Positions 50,672 through 58,652 of a stretch of 64,000 nucleotides of DNA are shown here, piece after piece. How positions within the stretch are numbered: position 1 is the stretch's first letter; the number at the start of each line of letters is the position of its first letter. The position numbers and the translations under genes were made by a program. The notes under the pieces are model-generated. The model was not told the origin of the DNA, did no database searches, and saw only the letters and a program-made list of their open reading frames with translations. The DNA comes from an uncultured Verrucomicrobiae bacterium (GTDB taxonomy: Bacteria > Verrucomicrobiota > Verrucomicrobiia > Limisphaerales > UBA1096): positions 1-64,000 of the forward strand of contig CALJHX010000017.1 of NCBI GenBank assembly GCA_937770485.1, in the 5' to 3' direction.

Positions 50672-51571
50672 CAAAAACATCTTTTATTGCACTCCCAATG
50701 ATTTTGTTGGTTTTTGTGCTTTCCGCTGTCAAACCAGTTCAAGGAGAATTAAAAACAACAACTATCACGGGAAAGATATCTGGCAAAAAAATTACTTTTG
50801 ATATTTATGTACCTGAAAATTATCGAAAGAAGGGGGTTGGGTATCCAGTCATCTACAGTCTGCATGGTCGAGGCGGTATCTACCAAAATGGAGGTGCATT
50901 TCATCCGCCTATAAAGAAGGCAATAGCTGATGGCGTTTTGCCTCCGGTCATCGCGGTCTACCCCGACGGCACAAAGAATAGCTGGTATGCCGACTCCAAG
51001 GACCGAACTATTCTAATCGAAACACACATTATCCGTGAAATCATACCTTGGATATGATACTAACTATAACACCAAGTCATCCAGGGGGTTTCGTGTAATC
51101 CAAGGCTTTTCCATGGGCGGATATGGAGCGTCACTCTTAGCCGTAAAGTTCCCCGAATTATTCAGTGTATGCATTAACTATGATGGAGGCATGTGGAATT
51201 GGGAAGATATGATTAGTAAGAGCAGAAAATGGCAACCGGTGGTTCCCATCTTATTCGACAACGATAAGATATATTATGAGAGCAATTCCTCTCCCTGGAA
51301 GTTTGCAGATATCAACAAAGACAAGATAAAGGGCCGTCTTCAATTCCGAATATTAGTTGGTTCGTTGGGTTTAAGACTTCAGAAATGGCAAAACCATCTG
51401 AACTCGCTTGGAATTGAGATGGATTATGTCGACACCGTGTGCAGGCACAATCTCAAATGTCTCCACGAAAAAGCCGGTGATGGAAGCTTTCAATTAATGG
51501 CTGAACAATTTGCCAAGGCTATGGCTTCCAAAGCCAAGACGAGCGAAGAATTAAAAGCTGAAGGAAAATGA
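50668..51571 (+). pseudogene. Secreted esterase with ankyrin-cassette tail, frame-broken
   Basis: A signal peptide (MTKTSFIALPMILLVFVLSAVKPVQG) is followed by an alpha/beta-hydrolase of the esterase D/feruloyl-esterase kind: TFDIYVPENYRKKGVGYPVIYSLHG, AVYPDGTKNSWYADSK. The first frame stops at 51057 after REIIPWI. The next frame continues YDTNYNTKSSRGFRVIQGFSMGGYGASLLA with the nucleophile motif GFSMGG and runs to 51571. One base too many near 51050 explains this. The C-terminus is SKAKTSEELKAEGK: the ankyrin end-cassette tail fused in frame to an unrelated enzyme. A catalytic His lies in DTVCRHNLKCLHE. Its stop overlaps the next start cassette (ATGA). Confidence 0.7.
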
Positions 51572-53313
51572 AACATCTCCTACTCAGAACAATCGCAGCT
51601 GTGGTTTTGATCAGCTCTGGAAAGTTCCAGCAGTCGCCTGCGGCTGTGCTGGACTCAGCCGAAGAACTCTTTGCGCTCGATAATTTCCTCGAAGTCAAAA
51701 TACAAATTAACCCTCTGTTATGGGATCGGTTGCGTTATCAGTACCGCGACATCACCAAGGAGCGTAAACCCGGCGAAGCATTTAAATCCAACTACGCCTA
51801 CTTTTCGGCACGGGTATCCATCAATGGTGAAGATCTTGGCGAGGTGGGTCTCCGAAAAAAGGGCCTCATCGGATCAAGCTCTACTCAGCGTCCGTCTCTG
51901 AAAATCAAATTCAATCACAGTAAAAAAAGGCGCAAATATCTTGGGCTCGAGCGGCTCACGCTAAATAACAACATTCAAGATCCGTCCCTTGTAAAGCAAT
52001 ACCTTTCCTACAAACTGTTTCGCAAAGCAGGTCTAGCAGCACCGCGTTGCAACTTTGCGCGTGTGCATGTGAACGGCCAATATCTTGGCGTATATACGAA
52101 CGTCGAGTCGATCCGTAAATCATTCCTAAAGCGCGCATTCAATGACAGCGATGGAGACCTGTACGAAGGCATGATCAATGACTTTCGTGAGGGCATGTAC
52201 GAAACGTTTGAGATCAAGGATGGTGCTGGTAAAAAAATGAAATCGATCGCCCGGGCCGTTAAAGCCTTGTCGAAAGAAGGAGATGATCAGTTAAATGAGA
52301 TTGGTCAAGCTATCGACATTGATCAGTTTATCAACTTCTGGGTTCTTGAAATTATCACAGGGCATTGGGATGGCTATAACGGTAACCTCAATAATTTTTT
52401 CGTCTACAGTAGTTCTGAAGATAAACGTCTGCGCTTTATTCCATGGGGAACCGATGGGACGTGGTCGATGTTTAATCCGTTCATTGGAGCCAAAACGGCG
52501 CGAATGACTAACGCTAGTTCCCTATTGGCCCGAACTATCTACTTACAACCAGAAACTCGAAAAACCTACCGTACTGCCCTTGCATATCATTTGGAAAAAA
52601 CATGGAATGAAGAAGAAATTCTCTCCGATATTAAAGAAATTCACACAATGGTGGAAAAACATGTGATCGGCTCTACGAAAGGGATGAAAGTGGCTACAAG
52701 AAATATACGAGAATACATCAGAACAAACCGTACCACTCTTGAATCCGAACTCGCTGGCCCGGAGCCACAGTGGACTATACCGCTTAAACGAAGCGAGCCC
52801 GTTGAAATTGTAGGTGATCTCGAAGCAAACTTTATTCTGCCAGTGACGGAAATGATCCAAGAAGGTGAGAAGCCAAACAACAACATCTCAATAAAAATTT
52901 TGAAGGCAAATGGCACAAAATTTGAACTAACGATGCCCGTTGGCCAAGCTGGGTTTCCGCCAAATGCGCGTTGGTTTGATAAACCTCGAATGACTTTGGG
53001 TGGCAGGTTCAGGGACACCCCGAACCATCTGCGATTGTTCATGAGCTTCGATCCTGAACGCTTTAGGCATGTCAATCCAATCAAGCTTGATCACTTCAAC
53101 GGTATGGCTTGGGTAGGTGTGTTTAATGAAGAAACAAAACAGATGACTATCTGCGGGATGCTTGTCGGAGAAATCATTATCGACAAAAAGGATATCAATA
53201 ATCAAGCGCACTTAAAAGGCTCTATTAATGCCAAGCTGCGACTATGGCGCGTACCGTCAATACTCCGTACGACCTCCTCCGCAAACACCGAGCCAAGACG
53301 GGTGAAGAATTGA
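51568..53313 (+). CDS. CotH-kinase-like protein starting with the ankyrin start cassette
   Basis: 581 aa. The first residues MKHLLLRTIAAVVLISSG are the start cassette of the ankyrin lipoproteins, but the lipobox cysteine is lost (ISSGKF). The body is a CotH spore-coat-kinase-like protein: FLEVKIQINPLLWDRLRYQ, SARVSINGEDLGEVGLRKKG, SLKIKFNHSKKRRKYLGLERLTLNNNIQDPS in parts, NFWVLEIITGHWDGYNGNLNNFF and RFIPWGTDGTWS. Such proteins are exported and may phosphorylate surface proteins. At the 3' end the DNA runs into an end cassette (53271-53330) in the wrong frame, giving a tail RTTSSANTEPRRVKN and stop at 53313. Confidence 0.82.
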   Translation: MKHLLLRTIAAVVLISSGKFQQSPAAVLDSAEELFALDNFLEVKIQINPLLWDRLRYQYRDITKERKPGEAFKSNYAYFSARVSINGEDLGEVGLRKKGLIGSSSTQRPSLKIKFNHSKKRRKYLGLERLTLNNNIQDPSLVKQYLSYKLFRKAGLAAPRCNFARVHVNGQYLGVYTNVESIRKSFLKRAFNDSDGDLYEGMINDFREGMYETFEIKDGAGKKMKSIARAVKALSKEGDDQLNEIGQAIDIDQFINFWVLEIITGHWDGYNGNLNNFFVYSSSEDKRLRFIPWGTDGTWSMFNPFIGAKTARMTNASSLLARTIYLQPETRKTYRTALAYHLEKTWNEEEILSDIKEIHTMVEKHVIGSTKGMKVATRNIREYIRTNRTTLESELAGPEPQWTIPLKRSEPVEIVGDLEANFILPVTEMIQEGEKPNNNISIKILKANGTKFELTMPVGQAGFPPNARWFDKPRMTLGGRFRDTPNHLRLFMSFDPERFRHVNPIKLDHFNGMAWVGVFNEETKQMTICGMLVGEIIIDKKDINNQAHLKGSINAKLRLWRVPSILRTTSSANTEPRRVKN

Positions 53314-53330
53314 AAGCTGAAGGGAAGTAG
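53271..53330 (+). repeat. Ankyrin end cassette, out of frame behind the CotH gene
   Basis: GACCTCCTCCGCAAACACCG onward codes DLLRKHRAKTGEELKAEGK-stop (TAG 53328-53330) in a frame different from the CotH gene it overlaps. Confidence 0.7.
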
Positions 53331-53346
53331 CTGCCTCACCTCGGCG

Positions 53347-53373
53347 GCAACAGTTAAAACGGCAGTTGAAAAC
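53347..53373 (+). repeat. Inter-cassette element, copy B
   Basis: GCAACAGTTAAAACGGCAG followed by TTGAAAAC, 16 bp after the end cassette. Its upstream context CTCACCTCGGCG also resembles that of copy C (CAACCTCTACG). Confidence 0.4.
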
Positions 53374-53403
53374 TGCGCTTAACGGGTTGACTGTCGGTTC
53401 ACC

Positions 53404-54576
53404 ATGAAATACCTCCTAATCACAACAATCGCAGCCGTGGTGCTGGTGGGGTGCGGGCCGAGTTTAGATATTCACGAAGCTGCTAATACTGGAAACATCG
53501 AAGCCGTCAAACAGCACTTGGCTGATGGTGTGGATGTGAATGTAACGGCTGATGGTGGATTTACTGCTTTGCATTTTGCGGCTAGTGAAGGCCACAAGGA
53601 AGTTGTCGAACTTCTTATCGCCACTGGTGCGGATGTGAATGGGACGTCTGATCGTGGCGTTACACCACTAGATGGGGCCATCGATACACACGCCACCCTT
53701 GATCGCCAGCCCGAAATTGCCGACCTCCTCCGCAAACACGGCGGCAAGACGGGTGAAGAATTGCAGCCGCCCAGTCAATTGCTCCCAATCCCGGACAATC
53801 TCGTGGTCCTGACCTTTGACGACGGCAACAAGTCCGACTTCGCCAACGTCCCCAAGGTCCTCAAGAAGCACGGATTTGGAGCAACCTTCTATGTCACCGA
53901 GGGATTGGGCTTTCTCAAGAACCCACAGAACTATCTCTCCTGGGAGCAGATTCGGCAACTCCACGAGATGGGCTATGAGATTGGAAACCACACCCAGCAT
54001 CACCGCAACGTCAGTCACTTGAAATCAGAGGAGTTAGCGGCATCGCTCGCACACATCGACAAGCGTTGTGCTGAAAACAAAATCACCAAGCCGGTGACTT
54101 TCTGCTACCCTGGGTTTCATAACAATCATGCCTCCGTGAAGGTGTTGGAGGAGCATGGTTTTCTTTTTGCCCGACGTGGCGTGGGGCCCGAATACAAAGA
54201 CCCCGGCAAAGGAGCGAGAGGTCCGGCCTATGATCCCAAAGTCGACGATCCGCTCCTTGTTCCCACCACCGGCTACGCAGGGCCCGATTGGAAAATGAAA
54301 GACCTCAAATGGGCGATCGATCAGGCCGAGGACGGAAAGATCACCGTGCTCTGCTTTCACGGCATTCCTGCTATCGAGCATCCCTGGGTCAGTACTGACC
54401 TCAAAGATTTCGAAAAGTACATGCAGTATCTCAAGGACGAAGGCTGCACCGTGATTGCCATGCGCGATCTCGCCAAGTATGTTAATCCTAATCACCGCCC
54501 CAAAAAAGCAGACCCATACCAACCGGTTCGCAAACGTGTCGCGGAAATGAAGAGAAAGGCTGCTAAAAAAGAATAG
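53404..54576 (+). CDS. Ankyrin lipoprotein fused to a polysaccharide deacetylase
   Basis: 390 aa. Residues 1-120 are an ankyrin lipoprotein with lipobox LVGCGPS, three repeats (AANTGNIEAVKQHLADGVDVN, FTALHFAASEGHKEVVELLIATGADVN, PLDGAIDTHATLDRQPEIADLLRKH) and the end-cassette start GGKTGEEL. Exactly there it joins a NodB-type deacetylase: LVVLTFDDGNKSD (residues ~134-146, metal Asp pair), EIGNHTQHHRN (metal His pair), ITKPVTFCYPGFHN and ITVLCFHGIPA. The enzyme would be lipid-anchored outside the cell and remove acetyl groups from a polysaccharide such as peptidoglycan or chitin. The fusion replaces the last residues of the cassette tail. It is the clearest in-frame cargo junction in the region. 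Confidence 0.88.
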   Translation: MKYLLITTIAAVVLVGCGPSLDIHEAANTGNIEAVKQHLADGVDVNVTADGGFTALHFAASEGHKEVVELLIATGADVNGTSDRGVTPLDGAIDTHATLDRQPEIADLLRKHGGKTGEELQPPSQLLPIPDNLVVLTFDDGNKSDFANVPKVLKKHGFGATFYVTEGLGFLKNPQNYLSWEQIRQLHEMGYEIGNHTQHHRNVSHLKSEELAASLAHIDKRCAENKITKPVTFCYPGFHNNHASVKVLEEHGFLFARRGVGPEYKDPGKGARGPAYDPKVDDPLLVPTTGYAGPDWKMKDLKWAIDQAEDGKITVLCFHGIPAIEHPWVSTDLKDFEKYMQYLKDEGCTVIAMRDLAKYVNPNHRPKKADPYQPVRKRVAEMKRKAAKKE

Positions 54577-54630
54577 ATCGTATACCAATTTCTTTTTTAT
54601 TAGACCTGTTTTTCTATTTTCACCTTTTTT

Positions 54631-54825
54631 GGTCATAAGGAAGTCGTTGGACTACTCATTGCTAAAGGTGTGTATGTTAATGCGAAGTATGCACATGGCA
54701 GAACAATGCTAGATCTAGCCATGGACAAACTCACGTTCGATGAAGTGACAATTCCTGAGTCCTCTTCAGTTACCCTGCTCGGCATGGGAAGTCTTGCCGT
54801 TCTACTGCGCCGTCGCCGCAACTAA
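54631..54825 (+). pseudogene. Chimeric remnant: ankyrin fragment joined to a PEP-CTERM tail
   Basis: An open frame without a start codon reads GHKEVVGLLIAKGVYVNAKYAHGRTMLDLA (ankyrin), then MDKLTFDEVT, then IPESSSVTLLGMGSLAVLLRRRRN-stop, a PEP-CTERM-type sorting signal (motif, hydrophobic helix, arginine tail). The junction word ATCTAGCCATGGACAA also occurs in the next gene at about 55386 (YLAMDNLTFDQV). The tail therefore probably comes from a relative of that gene. An exosortase was not found in the window. Confidence 0.6.
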
Positions 54826-54854
54826 TAGAAATCTCAAGAGACGGCTAGCCGACG

Positions 54855-56870
54855 ATGAAAACAAGAACCCAATTCCTGCCTCTCGCCGCGCTTGCTGGCC
54901 TTGCAATCGCCACAGGCTCCGCCGGTGCTGCGACTATCCTCACGGGCGTAGTGCCCACCTCCACCAACAGTGCTGTTCCCGTCGACCACGGATCGAACGC
55001 ATCGGCAACGCCGACCATCGCACTCAATTGGGCTGGAAATTGGGACCAGTACACAAACTGGGACGGTCGAGGCGATGCCTACCAGATCGAAAATGCATCC
55101 GTTGCCTCTCCGGTCGAAATTGTTCTCACTCCGGATCCCGGCTACGCCGTGAACCTTGTCTCGTTCGATCTCGATGAATGGGTTGGCGGTGGAAACACGA
55201 CTCTGAACTGGACGATCTACGGCAGTACCAGCGATACCCTAGCCTCCGGCACCTGGGATGATTTCAGCATCGCCAACGACCCTGCCGACGCCGGTGGTCG
55301 TTCGACAATCAGGCCGAATTTGACTGGCGCCGACGGCGAGGCGCTGACACTCAGCTTCGCTCAAACCAGAGGGTCTGGAACCTATCTAGCCATGGACAAC
55401 CTCACCTTCGATCAGGTCCTGCCGGCCCCCGACACCACCCCTCCGACAGTGCTCGACATCATCGATGACAAGAGTGGCGGGCCAATCCTCGATACCGAGA
55501 CAGTAGTCTACACTGTGACTTTCAGCGAGGTGATGAATTCCACTATGCTCGATGCCGGCGACTTTGAGATCACGGGCAGCCCCGCCGCCACGATCGACAG
55601 CGTGACCGCCACCAGGAATCCTGCCGTCTTCAAGGTGACCGTCTCGCCCGAAAGCGGGGCCGGGACGCTGCAGTTGCAGATTAAGTCCAGTGCTGACATA
55701 CAGGATCTCTCGGGCAACGCGCTACTCACCACGCCGTTGATCGCGGACAGCGAAGTCATTGTGGTCAGCGTGTATATGGGGCTAACGCTAGAAATCAGCC
55801 CCAACGGACCCAATTTTGACTTCTCCTGGTTCAGCAGGAAGGACAAGTACTATGACCTCTTAAGCATCACGGATCTTGCCACCCAGCCTTCCACTTGGAC
55901 GGTCTACGACAACGGTGTCACCCTCTACGATAACATCGTGCCATCTGGCCTTACTGGCGGATGGACTGTCCTGTCAGGCGTGCCCTTTGGTGATCCCCGA
56001 CGCTTTTTCATGCTACAAGAGAAGGATCTGGAGGGTCGCATCCTGCGCGTGCTCTCTTGGAACATCTGGTCGGCCGATGCCAACTATGCGAAGATCAACG
56101 AAGTCATCCAAACCACCGGTGCGGACGTCATAGGCTTCCAGGAACTCGGCAGAGTGGGCTCCGTCGTCAGATCGCTGGAAACGGCCACCGGCGAGAACTG
56201 GCATTCACATGGAATGATCATTAGTCGCTTTCCCATCATCGGCACCAGTGGTGCAGGAGCACTGATCCAGATCACCCCGGAACAGACCGCCTGGGTCTTC
56301 AACGTGCATTTTGCACCGTATCCGTATCAGCCTTACGACCTCCGCGACGGGAGGCTGGCTCAGAACGAGGCAGTGGTGGTCGCCGCGGCTGAAAGCGTCC
56401 GTGGTGGTCAGGCGGACTCCCTTGTAACTGCCATAAACAACAGCGGTGCGATGGATGCCGGTGTGCCGGTATTCGTGACGGGCGACTTCAACGAGCCCTC
56501 TCATCTCGACTGGACCCAGGAAGCCACCGATGCCACCGTCCGCCCGTTTGACCTGAAGGTCGAGTATCCCGCCTCGAAAAAGATGACCACCTTCGGCCTC
56601 ATCGACGCGTTCCGCACGGTCTGGCCCGACGAGGTCTCACGCACCGGCTACACCTGGACGCCCGGCACTCCGCCACCGAACGTCGGTGCCACCGAAGTTC
56701 ACGACCGGATCGATTTTGTCTACTACTGGGGAACCGACGTGACGGCCATCGATGCAGTGACCGTCGGGATCGACGATATGAATCCGAATACGGACATCGC
56801 CATCCCCGGATATCCATCCGACCACCGAGCAGTTCTGGGAACCTTCGTCCTGCCGGAAACAAGAGAATAG
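54855..56870 (+). CDS. Exported multidomain protein with endonuclease/exonuclease/phosphatase domain
   Basis: 671 aa. The signal peptide (MKTRTQFLPLAALAGLAIATGSAGA) is followed by a beta-rich domain (about 25-195: VSFDLDEWVGGGNTTLNW, SGTYLAMDNLTFDQV) typical of PEP-CTERM protein N-termini. Next come a bacterial Ig-like domain (about 197-305: TPPTVLDIIDDKSGG, VVYTVTFSEVMNSTM) and a linker domain. The C-terminal EEP hydrolase has ILRVLSWNIWSADA, DVIGFQELGR, VFVTGDFNEPSHLDW and YPSDHRAVLGTF, i.e. the catalytic Asn, Glu, Asp-x-Asn and Asp-His. Likely a secreted phosphodiesterase or nuclease. Its base composition is GC-richer than its neighbours. No sorting tail is present at its own C-terminus. 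Confidence 0.85.
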   Translation: MKTRTQFLPLAALAGLAIATGSAGAATILTGVVPTSTNSAVPVDHGSNASATPTIALNWAGNWDQYTNWDGRGDAYQIENASVASPVEIVLTPDPGYAVNLVSFDLDEWVGGGNTTLNWTIYGSTSDTLASGTWDDFSIANDPADAGGRSTIRPNLTGADGEALTLSFAQTRGSGTYLAMDNLTFDQVLPAPDTTPPTVLDIIDDKSGGPILDTETVVYTVTFSEVMNSTMLDAGDFEITGSPAATIDSVTATRNPAVFKVTVSPESGAGTLQLQIKSSADIQDLSGNALLTTPLIADSEVIVVSVYMGLTLEISPNGPNFDFSWFSRKDKYYDLLSITDLATQPSTWTVYDNGVTLYDNIVPSGLTGGWTVLSGVPFGDPRRFFMLQEKDLEGRILRVLSWNIWSADANYAKINEVIQTTGADVIGFQELGRVGSVVRSLETATGENWHSHGMIISRFPIIGTSGAGALIQITPEQTAWVFNVHFAPYPYQPYDLRDGRLAQNEAVVVAAAESVRGGQADSLVTAINNSGAMDAGVPVFVTGDFNEPSHLDWTQEATDATVRPFDLKVEYPASKKMTTFGLIDAFRTVWPDEVSRTGYTWTPGTPPPNVGATEVHDRIDFVYYWGTDVTAIDAVTVGIDDMNPNTDIAIPGYPSDHRAVLGTFVLPETRE

Positions 56871-57029
56871 CAACCGGACATCAAAGCCATGACTGCCAGC
56901 TGATTTCCGACAAGTTGTTTGTAGTCGCTGAGGTGGCGCAGCCCTAACGAAACCGAATCCAAAGGCCCCGCCAAAAGGCCGTGGCCCATGCGTGGCGAGA
57001 ATGCCCGGCATACAGGTCTTGCTTCTGAG

Positions 57030-57145
57030 GACCTTCTCCGCAAACACGACGGTAAGACGGATGAAGAATTGAAGGCCGCTGGTAAATAAATTACCTCCTG
57101 CTCACAACAATCGCACCCGTGGTGCTGGTTACCTGTTACCCCTGA
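57030..57145 (+). pseudogene. Orphan end cassette plus degenerate start cassette
   Basis: 57030-57089 codes DLLRKHDGKTDEELKAAGK-stop without any upstream ankyrin body. It overlaps a start cassette whose ATG has become ATA (57086): NYLLLTTIAPVVLVTCYP, then a stop at 57143-57145. From about 57130 a different frame reads LLPLIALAQPKDAKQ, the end of another signal peptide. So a cassette pair here is joined to foreign sequence, out of frame. The preceding 56871-57029 shows nothing I can assign. Confidence 0.5.
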
Positions 57146-57150
57146 TCGCT

Positions 57151-57405
57151 TTGGCTCAGCCCAAGGACGCGAAGCAAAAGGTCCTGATTGGCGGCAAAAC
57201 GACTGCGAGTAAGGGGGAAATCGAAGATGAGTATCTTGTATGGATTTTTGAGCATGAACTAGGGCAGGTGCCTATTCTCCCCTTGCCCTGGCGCATCGCC
57301 TCCCCTATTTTTCAAGGAGTTATGAACTCACGCCATTACTTTTCTCCCCCTCCGCTCCGGTCCAAAGGCGACTTCAAGGCCCTCCCGCCAAAAGCAAATT
57401 CCTAG
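57151..57405 (+). CDS. Fragment of an exported protein, truncated by the 44-bp repeat
   Basis: 84-aa frame starting TTG (MAQPKDAKQKVLIGGKTTAS). The part up to about residue 60 could be the N-terminal piece of an exported protein; the last 20 residues (PPPLRSKGDFKALPPKANS) are encoded by the 44-bp direct repeat and are not natural protein sequence. Probably a remnant cut by the insertion of the 57.4-61.1 kb segment. Confidence 0.3.
   Translation: MAQPKDAKQKVLIGGKTTASKGEIEDEYLVWIFEHELGQVPILPLPWRIASPIFQGVMNSRHYFSPPPLRSKGDFKALPPKANS
57346..57389 (+). repeat. 44-bp direct repeat, left copy
   Basis: Begins CCCCCTCCGCTCCGG and ends CCCTCCCGCC. It matches 61153-61196 with two differences. The pair brackets the DUF1552/DUF1592 genes. 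Confidence 0.7.
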
Positions 57406-57415
57406 CAGTAGTATT

Positions 57416-58645
57416 ATGAAACGTCGCGATATTTTGAAAACCGCTGGCTGCATACTTTTCCTGCCGTCTCTTGAGAGTTTCGGGAAGAATCGATCTACCC
57501 CGGCCGAAGCTGATGTCAAACGGCTTTTCTGTGTTAGCATGGGCTACGGCTTGTTCACCGACGTCCTGCCGCAGACTGATGGTGCGGACTACGCATTCAG
57601 CGACCACATGGAGCCTCTTAAAAAACACAGAGATCATTTCACCCTCTATTCGAAAATGAAGTTTGGAGGAAACCATGAAAGCGACCACAGGTGCTTTGTC
57701 GGAAACACCACGACGAACCCGGACTCTCTGGACCAACTTGTAGCGGACCACGTTGGACATTTAACCCGCGTCAGAAACGTGGTCACTTTCATCAGCCATG
57801 CCCATCACCACATCGTTGCTTCCTGGCGTAACAGGCTGCCCATTACGCCAATTCAATCGACGAGGGTGCTGTTTGAAACTCTCTTCGCCAGGACTGACAG
57901 GAAGACGGAGGAGCGACTACTGGCGAATAAGAAGAGCGTCCTTGACGGTTCCCTTGAGGAGGCGAAATCACTGATGGCACGGGTCTCGGGCCGGGACAAG
58001 CAGAGACTGGAAGAGTATTTCGCTGCATTACGTGAATCGGAGCAGGAACTCAACAAATCCATCGAGTGGCTCAGTCGATCTCGCCAGGATGTCGAATTCC
58101 CTGTCGCCCCTTCATTTGAGAATGAATTCCTCGCAACCGATGTTGACAAACAAAGATTTCTGACAAACCCACGTCAGATTCAACGCGGTATTGCATTTGA
58201 CATGATTTACAAGGCTTTCAAGTTCGATGTCACACGCGTGGTCAATTTCTATATGACAGGACTCGACAATGATCATCACATCACGACGCACAACGTACCC
58301 AAATCCGAGGAAGCACGCACAAGTCTGACGAAATATGACTCCTCGTTCTTTTCACTGATGGCAAACTTCTACGACAAGCTCTCCAGTACGAGAGTCGAAT
58401 CCGGCGGCACGCTGATGGATGAGACGATCACCGTCTCCACAGGAAACAACAGCGTGAGCCAGAAAATGGGGCCTCACAACGGGAATGAAATCCCGGTATT
58501 CGTTGCGGGCGGAAAATTCGCAAATCACGGCGGCCATATCATTCGCAAAGGCGAGACGACCTGCGATATTTACCTCTCAATACTTCAGCAATTCGGCATC
58601 GAACAAGGCCGGTTCGGCAATAGCAAGAAGATCATCGAGTTGTGA
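57416..58645 (+). CDS. DUF1552 exported protein
   Basis: 409 aa beginning MKRRDILKTAGCILFLPSLESF, a twin-arginine-like signal. DUF1552 features: RLFCVSMGYGLFTDVLPQTDG, FGGNHESDHRCFVGN, SLDQLVADHVG, LEEYFAALRESEQELNKSIEWL, DITTHNVPKS-like histidine region, FFSLMANFYDKLSS and MGPHNGNEIPVFVAGG near the end. These proteins form pairs with DUF1587/1592/1588/1585 cytochrome proteins, as here (next gene after 7 bp). Function unknown, probably periplasmic hydrolase or oxidoreductase linked to the heme partner. Confidence 0.92.
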   Translation: MKRRDILKTAGCILFLPSLESFGKNRSTPAEADVKRLFCVSMGYGLFTDVLPQTDGADYAFSDHMEPLKKHRDHFTLYSKMKFGGNHESDHRCFVGNTTTNPDSLDQLVADHVGHLTRVRNVVTFISHAHHHIVASWRNRLPITPIQSTRVLFETLFARTDRKTEERLLANKKSVLDGSLEEAKSLMARVSGRDKQRLEEYFAALRESEQELNKSIEWLSRSRQDVEFPVAPSFENEFLATDVDKQRFLTNPRQIQRGIAFDMIYKAFKFDVTRVVNFYMTGLDNDHHITTHNVPKSEEARTSLTKYDSSFFSLMANFYDKLSSTRVESGGTLMDETITVSTGNNSVSQKMGPHNGNEIPVFVAGGKFANHGGHIIRKGETTCDIYLSILQQFGIEQGRFGNSKKIIEL

Positions 58646-58652
58646 CATCATA

